A DNA stretch of 64,000 bases from Tricholoma matsutake (taxonomy: Eukaryota; Basidiomycota; Agaricomycetes; Agaricales; Tricholomataceae): positions 2,666,001-2,730,000 of the forward strand of contig AP026547.1 of NCBI GenBank assembly GCA_026075535.2, in the 5' to 3' direction. Shown piece after piece: positions 33,344 through 45,200 of the stretch (position 1 is the first letter of the stretch; each line of letters starts with the position of its first letter). Both the position numbers and the translations under genes were made by a program. The notes under the pieces were generated by a model that worked only from the letters and a program-made list of their open reading frames with translations, searched no databases and had not been told where the DNA came from.

Positions 33344-34780
33344 CCAGAGCAAAAATTCTGATTGATAAGCTTGAGGGAATTGTTGCCATCCATGGCTACA
33401 AGCATTGAGAATTTCAGTGGCAGTTCATCCTTAAGCCGGTACATGCATGGTGAGCACCAGTGGTGTGAGTCCTAGTCTCCCTCTCTGCTGAGAGCCCTCT
33501 ATAGACACCTATCCACAGTATGCATGATCTCCAGGTGGCAATTGTAAGCACTGCTGAGCTGTTCAGCTAGATGCAACTGTCATGAGACCTACAACAAAGA
33601 AAATTGATCAATGAAGACATAGTAAGAAACATGAAGAGAACTTACACAATGAAGATGACATAAAGCTCTGGAGAGTGCATCAAGGCTGAAATGCAGGCAG
33701 ACATGGTGCAGCTGCCAATAAATGTCAAATAGTTGAAAAGAGAATGCGAGCATGGGCTTTTCGGGACTGGCTGCTAAGAATCCATGACTGACGAGTGTTT
33801 CATTTATATACTTCATGTCAGGAGGGTGTGAAAAGCTGCATTTTTTGTATTCTTTGAAACAGAATCAGGCAGAATTTTTCAAGAAGACTGATGCAGCTCA
33901 CAGTGAAAATCAAGGACAGTAATTTCCCAGGTTGGATTGAAAGCAGACTCATCTGCTGTTGATGTGTCAGGGATTGAGAAGTGAATGTGCACCATCTCCA
34001 AGTGAGATACACATCGACCAGCCAAGGCAACTGCTGGCGCCAGGAATTGATTCGTTCTTGCACTTGGTTATGGCGTGTACATGGATCACCACATTTCCTG
34101 CCCATAGATAGTATGTTAGATCACAAAGTAGAGGACAAATGACAAGAAAACATACCGAGGATCAACATCAGCAATGATTTGCTGGAAGATCGTCTCCCCT
34201 CCGGCATGGCTATGGTAAAGTCCTTACTCTCCAGGTGGTGAAGTATACAGACCAGAATCATCATCCATGTCCTCCCACCCATCAGGTTGTTTTTCAGCAC
34301 TGTCGACCTCCATGCCATCATTGAGAAGCTCCTCTCAGTTGGCAAAGCTTAGGGCTGCAGTAATAAGAAAGATCAGCTTGCTAGGAAGTTGCTGACAACA
34401 TGTGTACCTGCGAGCTGTTTGTAATGACTCTGTCTTTCCTTCTGAATTTGAGCCCTGGTCTTATTCAACTTGATTGTAAAGGTCCACATAGCAGATTTGC
34501 ACCCAGGGAAATTGATCTTGACTGCACTAGACAAGCCTTTTGACTGCATGATACATATAGTGATACTAGTACTAGTAGTAAACTGTGCGAGAGGAATGTT
34601 GATGAGCTGGAGACACGTGATAACTCAGAGCATAGAGACACAGTGTTAACATTGGTGGTGGGAATGAACATATATTGGTTATAAGTAGGAGCCAAGGTGA
34701 GGGGACAGGGAGCGTAAGTAGATGATGCTGGGCATGATAGGAACACATTGATGGGTGCCAATCAGGAGCTGTGAGGGGGA
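33344..34780 (-). pseudogene. KDZ-type transposase pseudogene (N-terminal part)
   Basis: Reading leftward on the minus strand: a degenerate N-terminal exon (about 34780-34400), a C-G-D-P-C cysteine motif (34095), W-R-Q-Q-L-P-W-L-V-D-V-Y-L, W-E-I-T-V-L-D-F, then N-E-T-L-V-S-H-G-F-L-A-A-S-P-E-K-P (about 33800), F-S-L-D-A-L-S-R-A-L-C-H-L-H, a 57-nt intron (33589-33645) and, in the last part, Y-R-L-K-D-E-L-P-L-K-F-S-M-L and M-D-G-N-N-S-L-K-L. These motifs are typical of the CxC/KDZ (Kyakuja-Dileera-Zisupton) transposases that are abundant in mushrooms. Frameshifts and stops occur throughout. LTR F cuts it at 33344. Confidence 0.75.
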
Positions 34781-34854
34781 GATGAGTGGTGGAAGCAACG
34801 GTATGGGCTGATTAGCGTGAGCCAAGGTATTCCTGAGGTGTTTCTGATGGGAGA

Positions 34855-35547
34855 TGTTAAGGGCGAAGCCTCAACCACTCGATCTAGTCGATGTCATTTG
34901 GCGAGGTGCTTCCTTGACGAGTCGTTCGGCACCAGTCTTACTCGGAGCATCCAACGTAAGATAGGTAGTGCACTCTAGCAGGGCTTCTGCATAGAGTTGT
35001 TCAGGTTCATGCACTAAAGGGCTTCCTTAGTGGTTTTGAGTAAGTTCGTGAGTTGCAAGTTAAGGCTGTAGAATGCCTAGATCTAAACTAAGGACATCCC
35101 TACTACAAGTCGCAGTACTTATACTAGTAGGAAGGTCCTTATCATCCAATCGGAAAGGTAGATGCATATCAGGTATGAATAGAAACAATAAGCCTCATGC
35201 CTAGCATAAGGCGTCCAATGTCACGGATCTGATGTCAAGGATCTGATGTCAAGGACATGCTGCAGCACAGCATGTTGATCATGAGAGTCCGACATCACGG
35301 ACCTCATGTCAAGGGGCTGTCGTATCACAGCATGTGTGGGAATGGGTTCGGGTGCATGGAGTCACCATGCGTCAAGGGTGCCTTCCATGGGAAGGGGATT
35401 GAATGCATGCAGTCGGCATGCGTCGTGCATGTGTCTGGTGTCAAGGACATGCCCTATGCATGAATCAGGTAGTGCCTCCTGTCTGGAGGGGATCGTCGGG
35501 TCAGTTGGGTCGGTCGGGTTCCATGAGTTACAAGGAAAATTGTAACA
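34855..35547. repeat. Solo LTR H, TSD GGAGA
   Basis: A 693-bp block begins TGTTAAGGGCGAAGCC and ends AAAATTGTAACA, with GGAGA duplicated at 34850-34854 and 35548-35552. Inside it are short repeats of GATCTGATGTCAAGG and several CATGC-type palindromes (35220-35460). There is no second copy in the window. Orientation is unknown. Confidence 0.85.
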
Positions 35548-36084
35548 GGAGATGGGCAGATGATGGCGGGGGGTGTCATTGTCATCTCCCTCATCGTCTC
35601 CCTCCCCCCTCCCCCCTTGTCTCTCTTTCCTCTCGTCTCCCATTCCCCTCATCATCATTCCACCCACCATCCACCCCATGAGCAGTTGCTCGTGAGGCTG
35701 GAGATGGGTGGTGTGTTGTTCTGTGGTCGTTGTGGTGGCATTGTCTCCTTCTTCTGGGTGTTGTTGTGGTCATTCCACCCATGATCCACCCCCTGAGCAG
35801 TTGCTCATGGGGCTGGGGGCAGGTGGTGTGTTGTCCGTCGCCATGGGTGGTCATAGTAGGGCCCTGGTGCTCATTTTCGTCCATTTTGGGGGGGTTTGGA
35901 GGGGTCAACATGACGTGGTGCATTTACAGGGGTAGCTGGGTGTTTACTTGGTTAGTATCCCCCTTCTGGGGTCTCACAGCGTCCCTCATCTCTCTCCTGT
36001 CCCTCATTGACACCCTCACATCCCATCAAAATGGGGAGGAGAGGGTTTGTGTGGCTGTGCATCATCCATCGTTACCTGTAGATT

Positions 36085-36200
36085 AGAACCTAAAAAACAA
36101 AGAAAACAATTAGTTAGTTGATAAAAAGAAGAAACAAATAAAAAAAAATTACCTATGGCCCAAACAATGCAATTGCATCATTTGGGTCCATGTTGCTTTT
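36085..36200 (-). repeat. Palindrome plus intron-like unit in X3
   Basis: On the minus strand, GGACCCAAATGATGCAATTG with its inverted partner is followed by GGTAATTTTTTTTT, T-rich sequence, CAACTAACTAA and TTTTTTAGGTTC. The parts are the same as in X1 with diverged bases. Confidence 0.6.
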
Positions 36201-36446
36201 GGTTGGCTAGTTTGCAGCTCTTTGTGGCCATGGAATGGGGCTGGGAGTGGGTGGAGGTGATGTGGGTAGAGTAGAGATGGTGGTGGCAGAGAGGAAATGA
36301 GGGAGGAAGTGAGGTGGCAGCATGGTCGTCATTGATGGTGGTAGTGGTGAATGATGAGCTGGCAGTTGTGGTGATGTGGCTTACATGGTTTGTCATCATG
36401 TCACATGGCAATGCTATCTAAGGTAATTAATGTGCATGATGTACAA

Positions 36447-36530
36447 TTCCCTCATGGTGTAGTGGTTGCGCGTGCAGCTAACTCTCGTGACCAGTAGGTC
36501 TGGGGTTCAAGTTCCTGTTGTAACACTTTT
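36447..36530 (+). promoter_or_regulatory. tRNA-like Pol III module facing the right end of X3
   Basis: A-box TGGTGTAGTGGTTGCGC and B-box GGGGTTCAAGTTCC are 50-55 bp apart, followed by a T6 run at 36529. This is the most tRNA-like of the set. It points toward the terminus at 36801. Confidence 0.6.
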
Positions 36531-36801
36531 TTGTTACTGCTTACAAATGATTACAACTATGTTGTCATCTGTTTGGACATCCTAGCTGTCCGAGCTCACC
36601 GTAGCTAGGACTAGAACAGAATAAATCCATGGAATCCGAGCAAAAATGACAAGTTCCATGTGGATCCATGTGGACTCCGTGCAGACTGAGTGCTTATGTT
36701 TTCCAACAAAAATAGCTTGTCATTTGAGCCCACATTCTGTGCGGAGTCCCCATAATTCCACACAGATCTGTGCAGAACATATGGGGCAGTGTAAAGACCT
36801 C

Positions 36802-39800
36802 CTTCACTCTTTGGAACAAAATATCCTGAGGCAACAAGGATCGCATGCAGCTGCCTGAAATATTCATTGATGAAATGTGTATCCTGCCTTCCCACTTTCA
36901 GTGGGTTAGGAACCTTAGCCTCATCTTTTTGAATCAGAGGTCAGGATGCAAGATTGTCAACTTGACACTACCTCTGCACATGTGGCTACAGATACCAAAG
37001 GCACTTATCAGCAAGACAGGACTGTCCATCCACATTCCAAAATAACAATGCTTCACCTCCCCCATTCTCTTCCATTAGCAGAAGCTGAGGAGTCATCATC
37101 ATCTTCATCAGATAGTCTTGATGAAGAGATTACCTTGGGTGACTTTGATGACTATAGCACAGCATCAATATGGAGTGGAAATGCTCCACCCCTCTTTGAT
37201 GTGTGGACTTTTGATTCCTCTGGTTTGCAAGCTCTTCCAAACATAGAGAGACAGAGGATACAGATTACCTTCTTATTTTGTCCAGGTCTCCAGCAAAAAA
37301 ACACCCATGGATTTTATTTCATACCTCCTGCCAACAATGGATAATGCTACTCAAGAAGGCACCAAATTTGTTACTACCTCTCCATCTTCAAGGCAGCATG
37401 ATCCTGAACTACCAGGAATCATCCAGGATATTCCAAGCAGGAGTTCCTCCCCAGAAGCTACTCTATTAGGTGCAAAAGGAATGCTGGATGAGGCAGGTAG
37501 GGTTGGGAGCAATTTGCAGGTATGTATCCTGTGACATCTGTCCCAATGCTGAATAACTTGCATGTTGTCAGTCCCATTGTGTTCAATGTAGACCAGTACT
37601 GTGTGGATCAGGGCAACCTTTGGATATGCCTGAACTTCCTGTTCACATAATGGTAACTGAGTCAGTTGACTCTCATTCTGTGGATGAGGTTCAACTTCAT
37701 GTTCCTGCTGATGAACATGGCTGTGGTGGAAAACCAGCTCTTGTGTCTACTCTTTGACCTTCCTCTATTGGATGGAGTACACCATCCTCAACCTCATGCA
37801 CCATATCCATGGCTTCTACTCCATCTCCTGTGATGACTGGCAGTACACTCAAGTCATTTTTGAAACAACATGGGTGGATTGTAAATGAGGCCCATAACAC
37901 CATAGTTTATCTGCAGTGCAAATACATCCTCAATCTAGCCAAGATCCATGAGCATGCAGCCAACCATCAGGTGTTGTCAAGCATCATAAAGATATCAATC
38001 CTGATGGTCAGCTGCAGGTGCAATTCGATTCTGTGGTCCTGACAGAGTATCTGAACCTCACATTTTACCCTGATCATCCCAAGACACCTGTTCCCTATGT
38101 GCGTGGTTTAGACACAATGATGGAGCTTTAAATTTGCTCTGTGTGTTTTTGTAGATTCTCAAAGAATTCAGAAAGTACTCCCAGATATGAGTCTCGCTCT
38201 TTTCAGAAACATTCTTGTGGTGTGGCCCCTCATCAACTGCAACACAAATTTGTTGTTCTACCTGGCCAACGATTCGGAAAGACTTTTTCATGGTTTGCAA
38301 TTGTAGCAATCCCCTGGCCAGCTGTGACTTCCTCGTTATGGGGTCTTTACCAGGCCAAACTGGCTGCATCAAACTGGCTGCATGTTCACATATTGCTGAG
38401 GCAGTTTCTATTCCACAGAACTATCACATTCTAGATCAGTTCTTGCACAAAGAGAGGTGACTAGAACATGTTAGCAGAGTCATAGTGTCTACAGCTATGG
38501 GCCTGATAGATTATTCCCCAACTGACCCCAAATTTGGCAGTCTACACAAACATATCCATGCTTTCTTGGCAGAGGTGCAGAGCAAAACTCAAAGCTACTC
38601 ACTCAGACAATTAATTGGCATGAGACCTACTTCTGAATACTTGCATAGCTATCAGCATCATCATAGTGATATCAATTTTGACACACATAAAAGATATGCT
38701 TTGACAATGGCCAGTGCACTTGTCCTTCTGATGTGCAACATAAAGAATCCACACTCTGAGTATTTGTTCTATGTACCCCCAGATATTGTGATGACCAGCC
38801 AGTCTGCACTTAGTGTGATGCTGTTGCATGCACCTCCGCTGCATGATGACAAGATGTACAATGATGTGGGACCTGTTGACAATGCGGAAAATTCGGATGA
38901 TGAAGATTCTTTCCCTGCCAATCAGCAATTACCTGAGGTTTTCTATGATGTGCTTCTTGTGGATGACATGGGAAGCACTGTAGTTGATATTATTGCCGAT
39001 ACTGCTGCCTCTCTGTATGGCATGACTGAAAAGTGACAGCCACCTGTGTTCCATGATAAAGCCCAGGAGCTTATGAAGTGCCTTCTGTACATGTTATTCA
39101 CACAAAATCCCAATAATGGACAAGACAACCTATTCCGGAGTGTTTTTACCCGTTATGTAGTGTTGTCATCACTTACTCCCAGTGGCAGTTGGCATGTGGG
39201 ATCTGTGATCACCCAATCAATTGCAGCTATTTTGTTTACTGGACATTTGGTTATCGCAAATGAGATGCTGCGTCAGAAATCGATCAACCCCACATTATCT
39301 TATATGAAGTCAGTGAACTCTATTTTCTATCTTGTATTGCACTCATATTGATCCCATAGGATTTATGATGTTGTCAAGCCATTTCTTAAAAAATCATCAG
39401 ATGGGGTTATGCCCCATCTATATCTCTTGAAGTGTGGACTGTCATCAATCAAATCTGCATCAGAACACACAATACTGTTCTCCTTGCCTACCAATGATGG
39501 CAGGAGTGTGATTGTCGATAGAAAACTGCTCACCTTGGACTCTGTGAAACATGTGCATGACAATCTCATAGATCATATTGAGACAGAATTGGATAACTTG
39601 TTGTGGGGAAAGTTTACCCTACATGAAGATACCTATATTCATGATGAACCTCAAGAACTTACAGCAGGATATAGGTTTGTTAACAAACAGATAAATCCGT
39701 GGATGCAAGAACAATCTGTCATTGAGCACATCATCACGACTCCCCACCTGCAGTCACAGTACACCAATATAAATGATGAGGGAAACATCTTTTGGCTCCC

Positions 39801-40020
39801 TGGCGCTTGCATGAGAAGGATGCAAAGTATATATGACCTTCAAACTCTTTTTGCAATAGCAATTGTGCTAACAGAAGGAGAGCCCACATGAGCATCTGAG
39901 TATGCAATGATGGTGTTGAAGAATGTTGCTGGAGGGTCCATACACAATATCTTTTGGCTATTCAATATGTTTATCATCTGGGGACCATACAACAAAACCA
40001 GTCAGTTTACTGGGGAGGAC
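36802..40020 (+). pseudogene. Degenerate large protein gene, possibly OrsD/RecQ-helicase-associated type
   Basis: A plus-strand reading is scattered over three frames: an acidic Ser/Asp stretch (about 37085-37150), L-K-S-F-L-K-Q-H-G-W near 37850, E-Y-L-N-L-T-F-Y-P-D-H-P-K-T-P-V-P-Y near 38050, a C-x-x-C-like part near 38150, and long helical segments at 38485-39036, 39046-39351 and 39364-39891 (for example Y-L-L-K-C-G-L; F-W-L-P-G-A-C-M-R). Gene size, helical composition and the short cysteine segment recall the N-terminal halves of large mushroom proteins that end in a RecQ helicase domain, often with an OrsD-like domain. No helicase motif is present here, so the assignment is tentative. X4 cuts it at about 40025. 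Confidence 0.4.
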
Positions 40021-40429
40021 AAGACGATGATTCTTGTTGTTCCACCTGTGATCCACCCCACGAGCAGTTGCTCATGAGGCTGGGGGTGGGTGGTGTGTCA
40101 TTGTCATCTCCTGTCCCTGTGCCTGGGCATAATTCCACCCACAATCCACTCCACGAGCAGTTGCTTGTGAGGCTGGGGGTGGGTGGCTTGTCGTCGTTCA
40201 TCCCTGTTGTCCTCTGTCTGGATTTCTGTTTTTTTTTTTTCCTTTTTTTTTTGGGGGGGAGGAGGGGGGTACAGAGGTTGGTGGGTGTTTACTAGGCAGG
40301 TACCCCCCTTCCGGGGTCTCCTGGCATCCCTCTGCACCCTCCTAGCCCATGTCGACAGCCTCACACCCCATTTGAATGGGGAGGAGGGGATTGGGTGGGC
40401 ATGGGCATGGGTTGCGCGTTTTTCATTGT

Positions 40430-40960
40430 GGCAGGTCATCCCCAGTAGTATACAACCTAAAAAGCAATAAATTACAATTAGTTGATTTATAAAAACAAAA
40501 AGAGATAAGAAAAAACTTATCTATGGCCCAAATGACGGCAACATTGTTTGGGCCCGCGTTCTGTCCAGTCGGCTCGCGTTTTTCATCATGGCAGGTCATC
40601 CCCAGTAGTATACAACCTAAAAAGCAATAAATTACAATTAGTTCATTGATAAAAAAAAAAAAAAACTTATCTATGGCCCAAATGACGGCAACCCAAACAA
40701 TGGCAATGTTGTTTGGGCCCACATTCCATCTGGCAGTAGAGTGGAACCTATAAAACAAAAGAAACAAGTTAGTTAGTTTATAGAAACAAAAAGCAAACAA
40801 AAAAAAACTTACTTAGGGCCCATGTTATGTCTGGCAGTCGAGTAGAACCTATAAAACAAACAAAACAAGTTTGTTAGTATGAAAAAACAAGAAGCAAATG
40901 AACAAAAACATACTTAGGCCCCAAACAATGCGATCTGCATGGTTTGGGCCCACATTCTTT
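40430..40960 (-). repeat. Palindrome plus intron-like array in X4
   Basis: It has the same organisation as 47485-48065 in inverted orientation. A unit of about 115 bp including AACCTAAAAAGCAATAAATT is duplicated (40447 and 40615), so copy number differs between elements. Confidence 0.65.
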
Positions 40961-41212
40961 CCAGTCAGCTCGTTTGAAGGTGGTGGTGATGGTGGCATTG
41001 GGCATGGGAATGGTGGTGGTGGGTGCGCATGCAGTGGTGGTAGAGTGGAGAGGAGGAGGAGGCAGCATTGGTGACAGTGGTGGTGGTTGTTGTGAGCTGG
41101 CAGTCATGTGTCACATGTCATGCATATGCATACTTATTAATTATTCTGTTAATGGCTGTGATTAACTACATACCTTGGTTGGGTAATAAAAGTATTAAAT
41201 GTATGCCCAAGA

Positions 41213-41287
41213 ATAATTGCTTGGTAGCTCAGTGGTTAAGCATGCTGTTATGTGTGCAGACCCAAGGTCGAGTGTTCAATTCTTGAT
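41213..41287 (+). promoter_or_regulatory. tRNA-like Pol III module facing the right end of X4
   Basis: It has A-box TAGCTCAGTGG and B-box-like GTTCAATTC and is nearly identical to 5105-5180 and 47161-47235. It points toward the TIR at 41547. Confidence 0.6.
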
Positions 41288-41547
41288 GTGTGTCGAGCTT
41301 TTATTTGGGAAAGCACATGCATTCCGGTTATTCCAGTTAGTCTGGTTATTCCTGTTATTCCAGTTGTAATGAGTCCGGTCAGATTCCGGGGATTTCAGGT
41401 GTAAATTGGATCCTTATTCTGACTGGAATTGTGCTGCATAGGGAAAACTACATACAAAAAAAATTCCACCAGATTCCAGAAATTCTGGAAATTCCAGCTG
41501 GACAAACTGGAATCCAACTGGAATAGGTGGGGGAGTGTAAAGTACTC

Positions 41548-42250
41548 ATTAAGTTACCCGCTAGCCGACACCCCAGGAGCACTCTTTAGACTGTTGGGCG
41601 ATGCCATTGGGACACTCAAACTTGGTAGATGAAGAATGGGAACTCTCGCAATATCTTAGATCACTCCCTAACATGAAACTGCACCACTTACGCAGCTATA
41701 ACAGCTGCACTTAACATCTGAAGTGTCCACGACAGATGTGGGCCCATCCACGTTGGATGCTGACTATGTCAGCACAACACCTCCCTATGACAGGGAGACG
41801 CCAATGGTGGTGGTTGGTGAAAGAAAAAGAAAAAAATTTCAACTGTTGATTTGTCCTATGCGGCAATTCCCAGCTACCAGATTTGGCTGTGTTCACATGC
41901 AGAACCAGTTGGAGATATCTTCAGATTATTGCCTTTTTGGGAATTGGTTCAATCACCTCTTCTGCTATCTGGATGTCTATATCATGGGATCTTGTCTAAC
42001 CACATGATCATCATCCATGGGTAAAATATCACGAGACAAAAAAAGTAGAATGATGCTTATTCAGCAACATGTCCTGAAATGTCCAACCCCAGAAATTGTC
42101 CACTGGGGTGTCAGTACATTGTAAAATAATGAATTTGGGTCATGTAATAGATGTACATTAAGAAAAATTGAGATGCCTCTCACCACTTCAACTTGACAAT
42201 GATCATAGTGCCATGCACTCAATCGGAATAAACACATGGACAAGTAAATG
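41548..42250. other. Unassigned sequence between X4 and gypsy J
   Basis: The longest frame (41723-42007, plus) is 94 codons with a K-R-K-K basic patch and no recognisable domain. The J polyprotein ends at 42253, and I find no J 3' LTR here, so J is truncated on this side. Confidence 0.4.
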
Positions 42251-42252
42251 AC

Positions 42253-45200
42253 TCATGCTTCACTTGGATGAGCCCTGTAGAAGTTTGCAATTAGTTTTGC
42301 GGCATCAAGATCCTCCTCTAGAATCCATGAATTCTCTTTGTGCCCATAACCTCTCCATCTGACCAGATACTGCAACTTCCTACCCTTCATCCTGCTGTCC
42401 AGCACCTCATCCACCTCGTACCTCTCCTCTCCTCCTACAATCTTGGGGGGCAGCAGTGGTTTTGCATGGTGACATTCAATCAGGTCCATTGGCGCGGGCA
42501 TGAGCTTGATGACGTGGAACACTGGATGTATTTGAGCCATCGATGGTGGCAATTGGAGGCGATATGCATGTGAGCCGACAGGACAAATAACTGGGTACAG
42601 CCCCAGGAAGCAGTGCACAATTTTCTTCGTGGGTCTAGTTGTGCTGATATCTGAAGCATCCAGGAAGACCTTTTTGCCGATCATGAAAATCGGTGTGGGA
42701 TTCACCGTTGGTTATAGTACCTTGCCATATCATCCTTTGATTTGGCAAGGGCGGTATGAGCCTCATCCAACGTTGACTTCATCTGATCCACAAACTCGTT
42801 GACTGCCTCAAGCCTTGAGGGTCGTTGGTTGGGCTCAAAACCCATCCGCAGATGTCTGCCAGTGTCAATGAAGAAGGGGGAGTGCTGGGTGGATGAATGG
42901 ACATGGTTATTGTATGCAAATTCCCCCAGAGGGAGCAGAGTGTCCCAATCATTTTGGTGCTGATTCACAAAAATGCAGATGTACTGCTTGAGCTCCTGAT
43001 TGACTCGCTCGGTCTGCCCATCGGACTGTGGGTGATATGCTGTAGATGCCAAAATGGTGATCCCCAACAAGTGATACAATTCACACATGAATTGCGCTAT
43101 AAACTGCAGTCCCCAATCCAGGAGCATCGATTTCAGGAGGCCATGAAGCTTCCACACATTCTGCAAGTACAATCACACCGATCCCAGCACCATCTGTAAC
43201 GGTGGTGTGAGTGGGTATGAAATGGCTGCGCTTGCTCACCGAGTCTACCACCACCATTGTCGCATCAAACCCATGGGAGTCCGGAAGTTCAGTGATGAAA
43301 TCAACACTTACCACATCCCAGCAATTTTTGGGGATTGGGAGGGGGTGTAGTTCACTGAAAGGTCAGCGCTTCTGTGCCTTTGTGCAAAGACACAGATCGC
43401 AGGCCTTACAGTACTGGCCAACAATGCATGACATGTTTGGCCACCAGTAATTGCGCGAGATGAGTTCAAGTGTTTTCCAGTGCCCTGCATGTCCACCAAT
43501 TTTGGAGTCATGATGCTGTTCAGCAATTCTGTGTCATAAGTCTGGTATGAGCGGAACATAAATGCGATCACGAAACCTCCATAATCCATCCTCCTCTGTC
43601 CACTCCAAGCTTTGCAATGTCTTGCCCTTGGCCCTATCCAACTCCTTCAGTGCTAGTACCACCACATCTTCGCTCTTTCCATCCTGAACCCCCTTTTGCA
43701 CTTCACACAATATATTTCGCTCCACTCCTTCGATCGTCACCCCTTCAAGTGTGCAAATTGCAAAGAATTTGGGGCAGAGCAGGGTAGTGTCATGATTATC
43801 ATCAGCGCCATTTGCATGATCAGCTCATTGCAAAAGGGCATCGCATTTACCCATACTCTTTCCAGGACGGTGGTGCATGACAAAGTTGAACCACGAAAGA
43901 TAGAGTGACCAGCGAGCTTGTCTGCGATTTAGCTTTTTCGTGGTCATGAAGTACTCCAGATTTTTGTGGTCAGTCCAGATCTCTACCTTGTGCTGCACAC
44001 CTTCAAGGAAATGCCTCCATTCCTCTAATGATCTCATCACTGCTAGCATCTCCTTGTCGTGGATCTCATAATTTCATTCGACTGCATTGAGCAATTTTGA
44101 GTAGAACATGATAGGGTGCCATTTGAGATCGTTGGCTGATTGCTGCAACAGCACTGAGCCGGTCGCATAGTCCGAGCTGTCTGCCTCGATGCGAAATGCT
44201 TTGGCATCATCAGCAAAACAGAGAATAGGGGAGAATGTGACCCAATTCTTGATTTTGTCAAAGGCACCTTGTTCCAAAGGTCCCCATTCCCATTTGTGCT
44301 CCTTCTTTGTGAGCTCAAAGAGGGGTTTCACATGATGTGAAAAGTCTTCGATGAAGTGCCGATAGAAATTTGCGAACCCTAGGAATGACTGTACCTCCTT
44401 GCGCATTGTGGGGGTGGGCCATTCGGTGACTCCCGCTATCTTGATGGGATCCATACAAATTTCGCCCTCCAATATGATGAGTCCAAGGTACTCGATCATT
44501 GTTTGCTCAAATTTGCACTTGTCATGTCTCAGAAACAACTTGTGCGCACAAAGGCGCTCCAGGACAAGGCGCATAATGCGCTGATGTTCGTTGATCAATT
44601 TTGTAAAGATGAGGATGTCATCCAGATAGACACAGACCACTCCTTCCATAATGAGATCCTGAAAAATGTCGTTCATCATTGTTTGGAATGTGGAAGGGGA
44701 GTTTGTGAGTCCAAAAAACATCACCAAGGGTTTGAAAAGCCCATGATTCATGCAAAAAGCGGCTTTCCATTCATCGCCCCTTTTCATGCGCACATTGTTG
44801 TACCCCCATCGCACGTCAAGTTTTGTAAAGTATTTCACACCTCATAGTTGATTTACCAGTTCCGAAATCAGTGGTAGCAGATATCGGTTTTTGATCATGA
44901 GGGCATTGAGAGTGCAATAATCTTGTACAAGCTGGAGGGATCCATCCTTCTTCTTGATAAAGAAGACGGGGGATGCCATCGGCGACTTTGAGGGATGAAT
45001 GCAGCCAGTGGCTAGGTTCTCCTGGATGAATTCGTCCATCTTGGCCTGTTCGTTGGGCATGAGGGGGTAGACTTTGCAGCTAGTGGCTTTTGCACCAGGG
45101 ATGAGTTCAATCGCATGATCCCATACCTTTCGGTCAGGCAAGTGGTCGAACAAAGACTTTGCAAATAAGTCCTCAAACTTGTAGAAGTGCACAGGGATGG

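Larger units (their letters stand above)
35553..36801. mobile_element. TIR element X3, right part
   Basis: It shares with X1/X2 the inverted minisatellite (GAGCAGTTGCTC, 35680 and 35800), a TTTGGGCC palindrome with an intron-like unit, a tRNA-like module and a terminus ending GCAGTGTAAAGACCTC, but its subterminal sequence is its own. It is therefore a sister family. The left end is not seen. It may lie before solo LTR H or be deleted. Expected duplication sequence at the right: CTTCACTC. Confidence 0.7.
40030..41547. mobile_element. TIR element X4, inverted relative of X1/X2, left end missing
   Basis: From the minisatellite at 40030 to GAGTGTAAAGTACTC at 41547 the sequence is the reverse complement of the left 1.5 kb of X2: minisatellite, C/G runs, palindrome-intron array (40430-40960), CCACCA tract, tRNA-like module, subterminal repeats and TIR. 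The right part of the element is absent at the 40030 side, so it is a truncated copy. The expected duplication at the right is ATTAAGTT. Confidence 0.8.
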
